DNA of 64,000 nt from Herbihabitans rhizosphaerae (GCF_004216555.1 NZ_SGWQ01000003.1:420146-484145); one strand, 5' to 3'; positions 35,063 to 45,341 are shown, counted from the stretch's first letter. The notes: generated by a model not told the origin, from the sequence alone. Numbers and translations are program-made.

Positions 35063-36283
35063 CTAGTCGAACAATCCACCAATCGCGCCGCCGACCTTCT
35101 TGGCACCGTCGCCGATCGCGCCACCGACCTTCTTCGCGCCCTCGCCGATGGCCTCACCGCCGTCGACGATCTTGTCGGCCAGGCCCATGTCCATCGCGTA
35201 GCCGACGCCGAGCCCGACCGCGGCACCAGCGACGAAACCGACCGGCCCGCCGATCGCGGTGCCGACCGCCGCGCCCGCCATCAGGCTGCCGCCGCCGGCC
35301 ACCACCGACTTGGCGACGCCCTTGCCCTCCTTGATGTCCATGCCGACGCCGACCGCGGTGAGCCCCAGCCCGAGCACCGGCACCTTGCTCAGCACCGGCC
35401 GCGCGGCGCGCGCGAACCGTCCGCCGCCGCGCACGAGCTTGCCCATGTCCGCGGTGACCGCGCCCTTGGCCCAGCCGGGCATCTTGTTGGCGTATTTGCG
35501 GAAGAAGTTGCTGTCCCGGGCGTTGATGTTCGTCCGGCCGGCCGCCGCACGCTGCTGAGCGAGCCGTGAATACCGCTTCGCGATATCGGACTTTCCCTGC
35601 GCCCGCGCTCGTGCCGCGTGCTGGCGCGCGATTTTCGCCCGGTCCTTGAACTTACCGGTCTGCTTGTTGAACTTGCTCGCGCTTTCCACGCCGAGCGCCA
35701 CACCGCCGCTGAACAGGTCCGACCAGAACCACCATTTCTTGGACTCGTCCTTGAAGAACTGGACCGACTTGTCCAGCTTGCTCTCCGCCTTTTTCACCTC
35801 TTTCTCGGCGTTCTTGTAGGCGGCGACCTGCTTCAAATGTGCCGACTGCGCGCTCGTGGCCGCGTCGTGCGCCTTGGTCTGCGCCGGTGTCGGCTCCTTG
35901 TCCTTGGGCAGTGGCGTCGGCGCGGCCGGCGCCGGACCCGGCGGCTCGATCGAGGTCGCGGTGACGGTCAGCCCGCCCTCACTCGCGATCGTCCTGGCCT
36001 TCCGCATCTTCGACTTGACCGAGTCGAGCGCCTCGGCGTGGTCGTCCAGCGCCGTGGCCACCTTTCCCGCGTTCGACGACAGGTCGTCGATCCTGCCGCG
36101 CGCCTCACCCATTCTGGTACGAAAACCCTCGCCGGTCTTCCCGGCCCATTCTGTTTCCGACTCGGTGCGCGCCTTTCCCACCTGAGTACCGGTGGCGTGC
36201 ACGGACTTCTTCGCCTCGCGCAGCCAGCGCGCGGTTTTCCGGAGTTCTTCCGGCTCCCCTTTGACTTCTGTGTTGAGTGTCAT
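35063..36283 (-). CDS. WXG-type type VII secretion substrate with glycine-zipper C-terminus
   Basis: A 406-residue protein. The N-terminal helical hairpin has a true W-x-G (W46-A-G48) between long helices, as in ESX substrates. A Pro-rich spacer (about 112-135) and a highly basic coiled-coil region (150-260) lead to a Gly/Ala/Val-rich stretch (about 310-375; VAGGGSLMAGAAVGTAIGG and similar) able to insert in membranes, and a tail with GEGAKKVGGAIGDGAKKVGG repeats. No nuclease or other toxin motif is seen. It is third in an operon with a 95-aa partner and an SAV_915-like protein. No secretion machinery or immunity gene is nearby. Confidence 0.75.
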   Translation of the reverse strand: MTLNTEVKGEPEELRKTARWLREAKKSVHATGTQVGKARTESETEWAGKTGEGFRTRMGEARGRIDDLSSNAGKVATALDDHAEALDSVKSKMRKARTIASEGGLTVTATSIEPPGPAPAAPTPLPKDKEPTPAQTKAHDAATSAQSAHLKQVAAYKNAEKEVKKAESKLDKSVQFFKDESKKWWFWSDLFSGGVALGVESASKFNKQTGKFKDRAKIARQHAARARAQGKSDIAKRYSRLAQQRAAAGRTNINARDSNFFRKYANKMPGWAKGAVTADMGKLVRGGGRFARAARPVLSKVPVLGLGLTAVGVGMDIKEGKGVAKSVVAGGGSLMAGAAVGTAIGGPVGFVAGAAVGLGVGYAMDMGLADKIVDGGEAIGEGAKKVGGAIGDGAKKVGGAIGGLFD

Positions 36284-36296
36284 TTCCCCGCCCGAT

Positions 36297-36584
36297 CTAC
36301 AGAGACTTGATAACCGAGTCGAACGAAACGCCGGCGCCGTGATCGTCGCCCGAATAGCGTGTGTCGCTCGCGGTGACCGCCTTGCCGGCGGCCGTGATGC
36401 CGTCCACCACCGCGCCCATCGACCTGACCACCTCGGCGAGCGCGTCGTTCACCTCCGCGGTGACCTCGCCGGCGTCCGGCGGGCTCGGCGAGCTGTCGGT
36501 GCCCTCGAGATCGCCGGAACCCCGGCCGAGCCGCCCGGCGATCCGGCCGAGCCCGTTGTCGCCGAGCGCGTACCCGTCGGTCAT
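36297..36584 (-). CDS. Small ESX-associated-like protein (95 aa)
   Basis: A 95-residue acidic, Gly/Ser-rich protein with a central helix (EVTAEVNDALAEVVRSMGAVVDGITAAGKAV) of the kind seen in EspC-like or WXG-partner proteins; it has no WXG of its own. ATG 36582-36584 overlaps the previous stop by ATGA and the gene ends 13 bp before the WXG-type gene. I infer that it is the pairing partner or chaperone of that substrate. Confidence 0.6.
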   Translation of the reverse strand: MTDGYALGDNGLGRIAGRLGRGSGDLEGTDSSPSPPDAGEVTAEVNDALAEVVRSMGAVVDGITAAGKAVTASDTRYSGDDHGAGVSFDSVIKSL

Positions 36585-36961
36585 CGGACACCCCCCGCGG
36601 TCCGACGCAGTTCGTGCGGCAGTTCGGCGTCCACCATCACCAGGTCGGCCTCGGTGTACACCTGCATGGTGGGCAGCGTGTTCGCCTGCACGGCGACCCA
36701 CGGCTGGTTCTCACCGCAGCCGTGCACCAGCTGATCCAACGACGTGAAGATCAGCATCGCGACCCGGCCGTCGTCCAGCGGCCGCAGTTCCAGCACGACC
36801 TCGTCCTCGGCGTTCTCGTAGCGCCGCTCGGTCGGCACGTAGATCGTGTCGGGCAGCTCGTCGGCCGCGACCAGTTCCTCCGCCGCGGCCGGCTCCGCGC
36901 CGAGTACCGGTGGCGCCGTCGCCGGCGGCTCGCCGAGCCAGTCGCCCTTCCAGCGTGACAT
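36581..36961 (-). CDS. SAV_915/SseB-like protein
   Basis: A 126-residue protein with the SseB-like core DTIYVPTERRY, EVVLELRPLDDGRVAMLIFTSLDQLVHGCGENQPWVAV and MVDAELP, the pattern of the SAV_915 family found beside ESX-type substrates in actinobacteria. ATG 36959-36961 follows GAGGAGGA. First gene of the three-gene unit 36961-35063, coupled to the 95-aa gene by ATGA. Biochemical role unknown; SseB proteins of other systems act as secretion accessory factors. Confidence 0.75.
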   Translation of the reverse strand: MSRWKGDWLGEPPATAPPVLGAEPAAAEELVAADELPDTIYVPTERRYENAEDEVVLELRPLDDGRVAMLIFTSLDQLVHGCGENQPWVAVQANTLPTMQVYTEADLVMVDAELPHELRRTAGGVR

Positions 36962-37114
36962 TGTCGTCCTCCTCGCCATCGCCTGAAATCCGCGGATCCT
37001 GTTGCCCACGAAGATATTTCGTGCGACGAATGGCGAGGGGCGAATCGAGCCCGATCAATGTGCGAGCAATGTGCACGCACAATGCGCGCGTGCGTCAGTG
37101 CAGGTCAGGCCATG

Positions 37115-38035
37115 TCAGCGTGCCGCGGCTGGTTCGGGCTCGACCTCGACGGCCTCAGGCTTCGGGCGCCAGCGGGAGACCGCGACGCCGACAAGGCACA
37201 GCGCGCCGCCGGCCAGCGACAGCCAGCCGGGCACCTCGTCCAGGAAGATCCAGGACATGATCACCACGATCGCCGGCACAACGTAGGTGGTCGAGCCCAT
37301 CTTCCCGGCGGTGGTGCGGTGCAGCGCGTAGGCCCACGTGGTGAACGCGAGCGCGGTGGGGAACACGCCGAGGTACACGGTGCCGAGTACGGCCGAGGCC
37401 GGCGCGTCGGCCACCTGCGAGACGAGCTGCCCGGCGAACGGCAGGCACGCGATCATGCCGATCACGCACCCGAATGTGGTGGCCTGCAACGGTGAGGCGT
37501 GCCGCAGTGCCGGCTTCTGCGCGACGACGCCGGCCGCGTAACTGGCCGCCGCGAGCAGGCACAGCACAACGCCGAGTGCGGAGGCCTCCTCGCCGCCGGA
37601 CATCGAGAAGCCGACCACGATCGCGCCGGCGAAGGACACCGCGATGCCGGCGAACAGCCTCGGCGGGAAGCCCTCGCCGAGCAGCCAGCCGCCCAGCAGC
37701 GCCATCAGCATCGGCCCGACGTTCACGATCATCGCGGCGGTGCCCGCGTCGACGAGCTGCTCGCCCCAGTTCAGCACGATCATGTAGCCGCCGAACCAGA
37801 GCACGCCGGAGATGAGGATGCCGGGCCAGGCGCCGCGCCCCGGCAGTCCTTCGCGCCGGATCACCAGGAAAAGCACGAGCACGACCGACGCGGTGAACAT
37901 CCTGCCGAGCGCCATCGCTCCCGGGTGCAGGTGATTTGTCGCATCCCTGATCACCACGAACGACGATGCCCACAGCAGCACGGTCACCGCGGCGGCCGCG
38001 ATCGCCTTGCGGTTCGCGCCTTGGTCGTTAGCCAC
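37115..38035 (-). CDS. EamA/DMT-superfamily transporter
   Basis: A 306-residue ten-helix drug/metabolite transporter composed of two EamA repeats. The first repeat opens with VLLWASSFVVIRDATNHLHPGAMALGR, the second with LLAAASYAAGVVAQKP; VPAIVVIMSWIFLDEVPGW is the conserved last-loop motif. Substrate unknown; exporters of amino acids or nucleosides belong here. The C-terminus is a Glu/Pro-rich cytosolic tail. It follows the SAV_915 operon on the same strand but with a 150-bp gap in the upstream direction of that operon, so it is probably separate. Confidence 0.93.
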   Translation of the reverse strand: MANDQGANRKAIAAAAVTVLLWASSFVVIRDATNHLHPGAMALGRMFTASVVLVLFLVIRREGLPGRGAWPGILISGVLWFGGYMIVLNWGEQLVDAGTAAMIVNVGPMLMALLGGWLLGEGFPPRLFAGIAVSFAGAIVVGFSMSGGEEASALGVVLCLLAAASYAAGVVAQKPALRHASPLQATTFGCVIGMIACLPFAGQLVSQVADAPASAVLGTVYLGVFPTALAFTTWAYALHRTTAGKMGSTTYVVPAIVVIMSWIFLDEVPGWLSLAGGALCLVGVAVSRWRPKPEAVEVEPEPAAAR

Positions 38036-38092
38036 GCTAAGAAGCGTAACCTCCGACCGTCTGCGAGTTCTAGCGAGATTCGGCCGTGGCGT

Positions 38093-39061
38093 TCAACCCG
38101 CCGTGACCTTGGTGAACGCCCAGTCCTCCTGCGGTATGCCGCTGCAGTGCGAGGCCACCTGACCGTCACAGCCGCCGCGGTCGCGGTTGACCGACCAGAA
38201 CGCGAGCCGGCTGAGCCCGTTGGACTTCGCCCAGTCGCGGATCTTGGTCCAGGTCTCGACCGTGGTGGTCTCGCGCTGGTCGGACAGGCCGTTCATGCCG
38301 GAGAGGCCGGAGTGCCCGAACGCCTCGGCGTCCGACCAGCCGAACACCGCCTTCAGCTTGTCCTTCAGCCCGGTCACCGCCGCGATGGTGTCGGCGTGGA
38401 TGTCGGAGCTGCCGAAGTCGAACGGCATCAAGGTGAACACGTCGATGTTCGCCTGCAACGCCTTGGCCTGGTCGATCAGCCGGTTGCCGTAGAAGTTCGG
38501 TCCGGTCTTGGTGGTCGGGATCGTGACGATCGTCTGGATGCCCTGGTTGCGCTCCTTGACGATCTTGAGCGCGCCCAGGATGCGGTCCTGCACGACCTCG
38601 TTCTCGAACTCGTCGGTGTTCTCGATGTCGATGTCGATCGCGTTCAACCCGTAGGCGTCGATCACCTTCTGGTACGCGCCGGCGAGCGCCTCCGGTGACG
38701 GGCAGTTCGGGCCGAGCTTGTTGCCGCTCCAGCCGCCGATCGACGGGACCACGGTGCCGCCGCCGTCCTGGATCTTCTTGATCGCGGCCGCGTCGGCGCC
38801 GCCGGCCAGCGGGCGCTGGCCGTCCCACGCGGGCTCACACCCGCCGGAGGACAGGATGAACGCGAGGGTGAACCCTCGCACGCCGGTCGCCTGCATGACG
38901 GTCGCCGGATCGGGTGGATTGCCCCAGCCGAGATAGAGGTACGGCGCCGCGCCCGTGGCGGCCCGCGGAGATGCCGGCGCTGCCTGTGACGGGGTCGCGA
39001 TCACGCCGGTACACACCAGCGCGGCGGCGACGAGTGAGGCCTTCACAGCTGTTCTGGACAT
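38093..39061 (-). CDS. Secreted GH18 chitinase
   Basis: A 322-residue secreted enzyme. Residues 1-27 are a signal peptide (cleavage at SQA-AP). The barrel shows FTLAFIL, the SIGGW strand (107-111) and the GH18 catalytic motif NAIDIDIE (140-147; proton donor Glu147), with LMPFDFG downstream for the substrate-assisted mechanism. It should cut chitin to chitooligosaccharides outside the cell. No carbohydrate-binding module is present. A perfect DasR operator lies 135 bp upstream (39196-39211), predicting repression until GlcN-6-phosphate rises. Confidence 0.93.
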   Translation of the reverse strand: MSRTAVKASLVAAALVCTGVIATPSQAAPASPRAATGAAPYLYLGWGNPPDPATVMQATGVRGFTLAFILSSGGCEPAWDGQRPLAGGADAAAIKKIQDGGGTVVPSIGGWSGNKLGPNCPSPEALAGAYQKVIDAYGLNAIDIDIENTDEFENEVVQDRILGALKIVKERNQGIQTIVTIPTTKTGPNFYGNRLIDQAKALQANIDVFTLMPFDFGSSDIHADTIAAVTGLKDKLKAVFGWSDAEAFGHSGLSGMNGLSDQRETTTVETWTKIRDWAKSNGLSRLAFWSVNRDRGGCDGQVASHCSGIPQEDWAFTKVTAG

Positions 39062-39195
39062 GGGACTCCTTCGGTGCAGGGGTGTCGTGAAATCCCTCTG
39101 CCCACGGCGGAGTCGGCGTTCGAAGCGTTCACCGACTCCCCGCGGGCGGCGCGTTGTGGCCTCAACGTGTCGCCGACGGTACTCCAGGTGACACC

Positions 39196-39211
39196 TGTGG
39201 TCTAGACCACA
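39196..39211. promoter_or_regulatory. DasR-responsive element (dre) upstream of the chitinase
   Basis: TGTGGTCTAGACCACA is a perfect 16-bp palindrome whose core TGGTCTAGACCA is the Streptomyces dre consensus. It lies in the chitinase upstream region, downstream of thiG. A DasR-type protein is encoded at 47759-48520. Confidence 0.9.
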
Positions 39212-39248
39212 TGAGAGGAAATCGCGTTACTTCCCCGAAGGGGCCCGT

Positions 39249-40208
<960 letters not shown>

Positions 40209-40212
<4 letters not shown>

Positions 40213-41318
40213 GCTGTTCGCTCCTTGTTCAACCGGGCCGCGTCGGTGGGGCGCGCGACGTCCGGCAACTCGTTGCCCTGCAACAGGTCCAGCACCGCGT
40301 CGGCGGTCAGCGGGGCCAGCAGCAGGCCGTTGCGATGGTGACCGGAGGCCACCATCACGCCGGGCTCCACCCACCCGATCAGGGGAAGGTTGTCCGCACT
40401 GGTCGCACGGAACCCGACGCCCGCCTCGGCCAGTGAGTACTCGGCGAGCCCCGGCAGCACCACCTCGGCGTCCCGCAGCAGGTCGCGCACGCCGGACACC
40501 TTCACACCCTCGTCGAAACCGGCCTCGTACTGCGTCGCGCCGAGCACCAGCCCGTCATCGCGCGGCACCAGGTAGACCGCCCGTCCCTCGACCCGCGCGC
40601 GCACGGTGTGCACAGGCGGCGGCAGCGCGCCGGGACGGTGCGCCAGCCGCAGGATCTCGCCCTTCACCGGACGCACCGCGGTGGCCAGTGCCGGGTGCAG
40701 CAGCGCGCTCCACGCGCCGGCCGCGACGATCACCACGTCACCGTCCACAGTGGACCCGTCGGCGAAGGTGACCGCGCCGGGCTCGACCCGCTCGACGTGC
40801 CCGCCGTGGGACAGCACGTTGTGCACCCGACACGCTTCCTGCAGCGCCGTGAGCAGCCTTCTGTTGTCCACGGCCAGATCCTCGGGCACGAACAGTCCAC
40901 TTCGGACGGACGGGCCGAGGCCGGGGATCAGCTCCCGCAGCGCCGCCGCGTCCACCTCGTGCACCTGCCGGCCCACGCCGGCGAGGTGGCCGGCCAGCAT
41001 GTCCAACACCTCGGCGTCCGCGCTGTCGGTGCCGGCGACCACCGTGCCGTGTGCGGTCAGCCCGACGTCCCCACCCTCGGCGGACAGTCGCTCGGCGAAC
41101 GCCGGCCAGCGCGCCAGGGACTGCGACCCGAGTTCGAGCAGGCTCTCCTCGCCCGGCCACGCCTCGGTGATCGGCGCCAGCATGCCGCCGGCCACCCACG
41201 AGCCGGACCTCGGCGACGGCTCGTCGATCAGCCGGACGGCGAAACCGGCCGCCGCCGCCCGCCAGGCACAGGACAGCCCGATGGCGCCGCCACCGACGAT
41301 GACCACTCGTTCACTCAT
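40209..41318 (-). CDS. thiO: Glycine oxidase ThiO
   Basis: An FAD-dependent oxidase that provides dehydroglycine for the thiazole. The N-terminal [21 protein letters not shown] (about 5-25) is the dinucleotide-binding motif; [15 protein letters not shown], the central [10 protein letters not shown] and the C-terminal [16 protein letters not shown] fit the family. ATG 41316-41318 is preferred over GTG 41327. First gene of the thiO-thiS-thiG operon behind a TPP riboswitch; it contains a GTCCACNGTGGAC palindrome at 40743. Confidence 0.95.
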
Positions 41319-41329
41319 ACCCACCACGC

Positions 41330-41426
41330 TCCCTGCGCCGGCATGACCCGGATCAGGTTCGACGGTCGGAGCCGGTAGGACTCCCTCTCAGCCCGGCACC
41401 TCCGGGCTCCCGTGCGACCGGGCTCC
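41330..41426 (-). promoter_or_regulatory. TPP riboswitch of the thiO operon
   Basis: Reading the minus strand: CGGAGGTGCCGGGCTGAGAG, a variable arm CCTACCGG, then GTCGAACCTGATCCGGGTC and ATGCCGGCGCAGGGAG. It ends within 12 bp of the thiO start. It is divergent from thiE, which therefore lacks riboswitch control of its own. Confidence 0.95.
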
Positions 41427-41455
41427 ACGTTACCCACTCGACTAGCTTGCACACC

Positions 41456-42133
41456 ATGCCAGGTTTGGGTGGAGACGAGATCAGGGCACGACTGGCCGAC
41501 GCGCGGCTGTACCTGTGCACCGACGCGCGAACCGATCGCGGCGACCTCCCCGAGTTCGTGGACGCCGCGCTGGCCGGCGGTGTGGACATCGTCCAACTGC
41601 GCGACAAGCAGGAGGACGTGCCGCTGGAGGCCAAGCAGGAGCTGGCCGCGCTGGAGATCGTCGCCGAGGCGTGCGCGAGACACGGCGTGCTGCTGGCGGT
41701 GAACGACCGGGCCGATGTCGCGGTGGCCGCCGGGGCGGATGTTCTTCACCTTGGCCAGGACGATCTCCCCGTTCGGGTGGCACGCCGAATCGTGGGTGAC
41801 GACGTGGTGATCGGCCTGTCCACACACGACCTGACCCAGGCGCGCGCGGCCGCGGACGAGCCGGGCGTCGACTACTTCTGCACCGGCCCGTGCTGGCCGA
41901 CGCCGACCAAGCCGGGCCGGCCGGCGCCCGGGCTGAACCTGGTGCGCGACACGGCCGCGCTGAGCACCGCGCGCCCGTGGTTCGCGATCGGCGGCATCGA
42001 CGCCGGCCGCCTCGACGAGGTGCGCGCGGCCGGCGCCGACCGGGTGGTGGTCGTTCGCGCCATCACCGAAGCGGCCGACCCGCGGGCGGCGGCCGCCGAG
42101 CTCGCCGCCCGCCTGCGCGATCAGCCGAACTGA
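41456..42133 (+). CDS. thiE: Thiamine-phosphate synthase
   Basis: Joins HMP-PP and thiazole phosphate. The 225-residue barrel shows [18 protein letters not shown] with the phosphate-contacting Arg/Lys, [26 protein letters not shown] and the SGP-like [18 protein letters not shown] loop, ending with [31 protein letters not shown] 41456 is used; the frame can be extended to a TTG at 41447. Divergent from the thiO operon; its end overlaps the convergent AhpD-like gene by 13 bp. Confidence 0.96.
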   Translation: MPGLGGDEIRARLADARLYLCTDARTDRGDLPEFVDAALAGGVDIVQLRDKQEDVPLEAKQELAALEIVAEACARHGVLLAVNDRADVAVAAGADVLHLGQDDLPVRVARRIVGDDVVIGLSTHDLTQARAAADEPGVDYFCTGPCWPTPTKPGRPAPGLNLVRDTAALSTARPWFAIGGIDAGRLDEVRAAGADRVVVVRAITEAADPRAAAAELAARLRDQPN

Positions 42134-42594
42134 CCGACCTCGTAGCTGCCCGCCGGCTGCCGGACGATCACGTTCATCCGGTTGTAGGTGTTGATCAGGG
42201 CGATCAGCGACACCAGGGCGAACAGCTGGTCCTCGTCGTAGTGCTTGGCGGCGTTGCCCCAGACCTCGTCGCTGACCCCGCCGGCGGCGTCGGCGATGCG
42301 GGTCCCCTCCTCGGTCAGCTCCAGCGCGGCGCGCTCCGCGTCGGTGAAGACCGTGGCCTCGCGCCAGGCCGCGATCAGGTTGAGGCGCAACGACGTCTCA
42401 CCGGCGGCGATGGCCTCCTTGGTGTGCATGTCGGTGCAGAAACCGCAGCCGTTGATCTGACTCGCGCGGATCTTCACCAGCTCCTGCGTCGCCGCCGGCA
42501 GCGGCGACTCCTTGAGCACCGCGTTGGTCGCGCCGAGGCGCTTGATGATCTTCTCGGCGATCGCGTTGCCGAACATGTTCAAACGGGCTTCCAT
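42121..42594 (-). CDS. AhpD/carboxymuconolactone-decarboxylase-like peroxidase
   Basis: A 157-residue all-helical protein. The redox motif CGFCTDMH (C-x2-C-x3-H, near residue 50) and [16 protein letters not shown] are diagnostic of the AhpD-like branch. These proteins reduce peroxides or organic hydroperoxides through the Cys pair. ATG 42592-42594 starts it. It is not near an AhpC gene. The gene overlaps thiE by 13 bp at the 3-prime end. Confidence 0.9.
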   Translation of the reverse strand: MEARLNMFGNAIAEKIIKRLGATNAVLKESPLPAATQELVKIRASQINGCGFCTDMHTKEAIAAGETSLRLNLIAAWREATVFTDAERAALELTEEGTRIADAAGGVSDEVWGNAAKHYDEDQLFALVSLIALINTYNRMNVIVRQPAGSYEVGQFG

Positions 42595-42684
42595 GGCCGA
42601 ACTCCTCTCGATGGCTACACATCCAGGACGAGACGGCTCAGCCAGATGTGACCGGACCCGATGTGATCCGCGTCGCGGAGGCGA

Positions 42685-42718
42685 GCGGGCCCCGGCGGCA
42701 GGGTTCGCCGGGGCCCGC
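42685..42718. terminator. GC-rich hairpin downstream of the secreted protease gene
   Basis: GCGGGCCCCGGCG (42685-42697) and CGCCGGGGCCCGC (42706-42718) form a perfect 13-bp stem with an 8-nt loop, 50 bp beyond the stop of the protease gene in its direction of transcription. Confidence 0.75.
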
Positions 42719-42767
42719 CCACTGTCCACATGAGACAGTCATTCGGTTTGCCTGTGCACCAACGGTT

Positions 42768-43898
42768 CTAGCCCGTGACCAGGCGCAGCCCGTATGCGCT
42801 CAGCGCCTCGTTCACCGGCTGGAAGTAGGTCGTGCCACCGGAACGGCAGTTGCCGGAGCCGCCGGAGGTCATGCCCTGCGCCTGGCCGGCACCGGTGATG
42901 AACGACCCGCCGGAGTCGCCGGGCTCGGCGCACGCGCTGGTCCTCGTGAGCCCGCCGACCGTGACGCCTGGGTAGTTCACAGTCTGGTTCTTCGCCTGGA
43001 TCGTGCCGCAGCGATAGCCCGTGGTGGAGCCCGAGCGGCACACCGAGGCACCGACGGCGGCCTCGGACGAGCCACGCACGGTGAGGGTGCCACTGGCGGT
43101 CTTCACCAGCGGCCGCAGCGTCCACTGCGAACTGGTCACGTCGACCTTGCCGTAGTCGCCACGCGAGTTGAACGTGCTCCCTCGGATCGGCCCCATGGCG
43201 ACGCGGTTGTACCCGTACGCGGTACCACCCGATTCGGTGCAGTGGCCCGCGGTCACGAAGTGCTTGCTTCCGCTGGAGCCGGTCGCGCTGAAGCCGACCG
43301 AGCAGCGACCCGACGAGCCGATGTACCAGGCGTCACCGCCACGCACGTCGTACAACGGCCTGGCCTTCTCGGTGACGACCGTGCGGACCGCGACTCCGTG
43401 TGCGTTGGCCGTGAACGACCGCGCCTGCGCGCTGTCGTCGGCGACCTCGACGACCAGGCTGTTCGTCGGGGTGTCGACGTACCAGCCGTTGACCGACGCG
43501 GGTGCCGCCGTGCGGTCCAGCGCGGCCTTGGCCGCGTCGAGCCGGTGCAGCGAACTGGCCACGACCCGCGGCTCGGCGCCGGCGGTGCGCACGGCGTCGG
43601 CGCGGCTCGCGTCGGTCACGCCGACGACGAGCTTCTCCGCGTCGAACCACGCTCCGGCGAACGCCTCGCCGAGACTGCCGCGCAGCGACGACTCGATCGC
43701 GCCCGCTCTTGCCTCGTTGGCCAATCTCGATCTGGCCTGATCGGCGTCGAGTCCGAGATCACGCTGCATGGCGTGCAGCAACTCGGGTGCGACGTCGGTC
43801 GGGGTCGGTGTCGCGGCGGCCGGCAATCCGAACGCGGTCGCCAGGCCGGCGGCCATGACGACAGCGCCGGCGAACCCGGCGACCTTGGTGCGATTCAT
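42768..43898 (-). CDS. Secreted streptogrisin/alpha-lytic-like S1 protease with pro-region
   Basis: A 376-residue preproprotein. A signal peptide (about 1-30, AAA-TP) is followed by an alpha-lytic-type pro-domain (35-165; LLHAMQRDLGLDADQARSRL, SLGEAFAGAWFD) needed for folding, then the chymotrypsin-like domain with TAGHC (His), DYGKVD (Asp) and EPGDSGGS (Ser). Three Cys pairs can be placed. It is expected to be an extracellular nutrient or developmental protease. ATG 43896-43898. The 254-bp divergent region to the dehydratase gene contains a perfect 14-bp palindrome. Confidence 0.95.
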   Translation of the reverse strand: MNRTKVAGFAGAVVMAAGLATAFGLPAAATPTPTDVAPELLHAMQRDLGLDADQARSRLANEARAGAIESSLRGSLGEAFAGAWFDAEKLVVGVTDASRADAVRTAGAEPRVVASSLHRLDAAKAALDRTAAPASVNGWYVDTPTNSLVVEVADDSAQARSFTANAHGVAVRTVVTEKARPLYDVRGGDAWYIGSSGRCSVGFSATGSSGSKHFVTAGHCTESGGTAYGYNRVAMGPIRGSTFNSRGDYGKVDVTSSQWTLRPLVKTASGTLTVRGSSEAAVGASVCRSGSTTGYRCGTIQAKNQTVNYPGVTVGGLTRTSACAEPGDSGGSFITGAGQAQGMTSGGSGNCRSGGTTYFQPVNEALSAYGLRLVTG

Positions 43899-44017
43899 GG
43901 ATGGTCTCCCTCGTGTCGAGTGCAGGGACCGGCGGACATCACTGGTGAGCGAAACCGCCGGCGTGGAGAGAGAAACGACGGACGCGGGACGAGAAGGTGC
44001 TGCGTCCGTTCGAGTGT

Positions 44018-44031
44018 CATCCGATCGGATG
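44018..44031. promoter_or_regulatory. 14-bp palindrome in the protease/dehydratase divergent region
   Basis: CATCCGATCGGATG is a perfect palindrome about 120 bp upstream of each divergent start codon. It may be an operator; I do not recognise the regulator. Confidence 0.4.
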
Positions 44032-44152
44032 GCCCTCTGGGAGAAACGTAAGCACGCTTCGCGTTCAACGGAAGCGGCCAACCGGGGACAAATAGGTGTC
44101 ACGCAGCGCGGTGCCTCTACACCGTTCGGGTGACCGGGGCAGACTGGGGTTC

Positions 44153-45106
44153 ATGCAGCTGATCACGATCGAGGACATCCGCGCGGCCGCCGAGCGGATC
44201 GCCGGGACCGCCGTCCGCACGCCCCTGCTTCCGACCAACCTCGGCACGCCCGACCGTCCGCTGTGGGTCAAGCCGGAGAGCCTGCAGCCGATCGGCGCGT
44301 TCAAGATCCGCGGCGCGCACAACGCGGTCGCGCGGCTGTCTCCCGAGGTGCGCGAGCGCGGGCTGGTGACCTACTCCAGCGGCAACCACGCGCAGGCGAT
44401 CGCTTACGCCGCAAAGGAATTCGGGGTTCCGGCGACGGTGGTGACCCCGGCGGACACACCTCGGATCAAGATCGACGCGGCTCGCGCGCACGGCGCCGAG
44501 GTGGTGCTGGTGCCGATGGCCGAGCGGGAGGCGCGGGCCGAGGCGATCGCGCTGGAGACGGGCGCGACGCTGGTGCCGCCGTTCGATCACCCCGACGTGA
44601 TCGCCGGGCAGGGCACCGCCGGCTTGGAGATCGCCGAGGACATGCCGGACGTGGAGCTGGTGCTGATCCCGGTGTCCGGCGGCGGGCTGGCGGGCGGGAT
44701 CGGCACGGCGGTGAAGGCGTTGTGCCCCAAGGCGAAGGTGATCGGGGTGGAGCCGGCGCTGGCGGGCGACGCGCAGGCCGGGTTTCGGGCCGGGGCTCAG
44801 GTGCACTGGGCGCCGGAGGACCGGCTGCGCACGATCGCGGACGGGCTGCGCAGCGAGCCGTCGAAGTTGACCTTCGCGCATCTGCTGCGGGTGCTGGACG
44901 ACGTGGTGACGGTGACCGAGGAGGAGATCGTCGAGGCGGTGCGGCTGCTGGCCAGGCGCGCACGGCTGGTGGTCGAGCCGAGTGGGGCGGTGGCCGTCGC
45001 GGCGCACCTGAATCGAGTGGAGGAACTACCGGCGGGGCGCACGGTGGCCGTGGTGTCCGGTGGGAACATCGATCCGGCCCGGTTCGCGGAGATCCTCTCG
45101 TCGTAG
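44153..45106 (+). CDS. PLP-dependent threonine/serine dehydratase-like enzyme
   Basis: A 317-residue fold-type II PLP enzyme. LQPIGAFKIRGAHNAV contains the Schiff-base Lys, YSSGNHAQAIAYAAKEFG the substrate loop, and VSGGGLAGGIGTAV the phosphate-binding glycine loop. There is no ACT regulatory domain, so it is a catabolic or racemase-type member rather than biosynthetic IlvA. ATG 44153 is the start. Substrate (Thr, Ser or hydroxyaspartate) is not decided by sequence. Confidence 0.93.
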   Translation: MQLITIEDIRAAAERIAGTAVRTPLLPTNLGTPDRPLWVKPESLQPIGAFKIRGAHNAVARLSPEVRERGLVTYSSGNHAQAIAYAAKEFGVPATVVTPADTPRIKIDAARAHGAEVVLVPMAEREARAEAIALETGATLVPPFDHPDVIAGQGTAGLEIAEDMPDVELVLIPVSGGGLAGGIGTAVKALCPKAKVIGVEPALAGDAQAGFRAGAQVHWAPEDRLRTIADGLRSEPSKLTFAHLLRVLDDVVTVTEEEIVEAVRLLARRARLVVEPSGAVAVAAHLNRVEELPAGRTVAVVSGGNIDPARFAEILSS

Positions 45107-45113
45107 TGGTTAC

Positions 45114-45157
45114 GCGCGAGTCCCGCGCTGTGCACCGGTGAGTCCCGCGCTGTGCAT
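45114..45157 (+). repeat. Half copy of the GAGTCCCGCGCT repeat, copy C
   Basis: GCGCGAGTCCCGCGCTGTG and GGTGAGTCCCGCGCTGTG are the two left-hand arms of the nested hairpin; the right-hand arms are absent. It begins 8 bp after the dehydratase stop and is followed by a copy of the CCACAGGCCG repeat. Confidence 0.75.
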
Positions 45158-45222
45158 CGCCCCAGGGTGGCCCTTGGGGCGTGACCTGCACCGAGCGGCA
45201 GCCACGCCGGGGTCGGCGACAA

Positions 45223-45327
45223 AGTCGAGGGCGACCGCCGCCACGCCGAAGGCGTCGAGACGACCACCCACGCAAAATGACCACAGGCCGTTTCGGCGGA
45301 GCCGAACGTCGGCGGATTTTGCCCGAG
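45223..45327 (+). repeat. Dispersed intergenic repeat (CCACAGGCCG family), copy 3 (diverged)
   Basis: Landmarks GTCGAGGGCGACCGC, CCACCCACGCAAAATGACCAC and AGGCCG then CGGCGGAGCCG occur in the same order as in copy 1, with several gaps. It fills the space between the half hairpin and the degenerate hydrolase gene. Confidence 0.65.
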
Positions 45328-45341
45328 ATATCAGACACTCG

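Noticed and set aside
41330..41426. Cobalamin riboswitch
   Set aside because: The GCTGAGA and AACCTGATCCGGGT blocks are those of the TPP riboswitch, and thiO follows.
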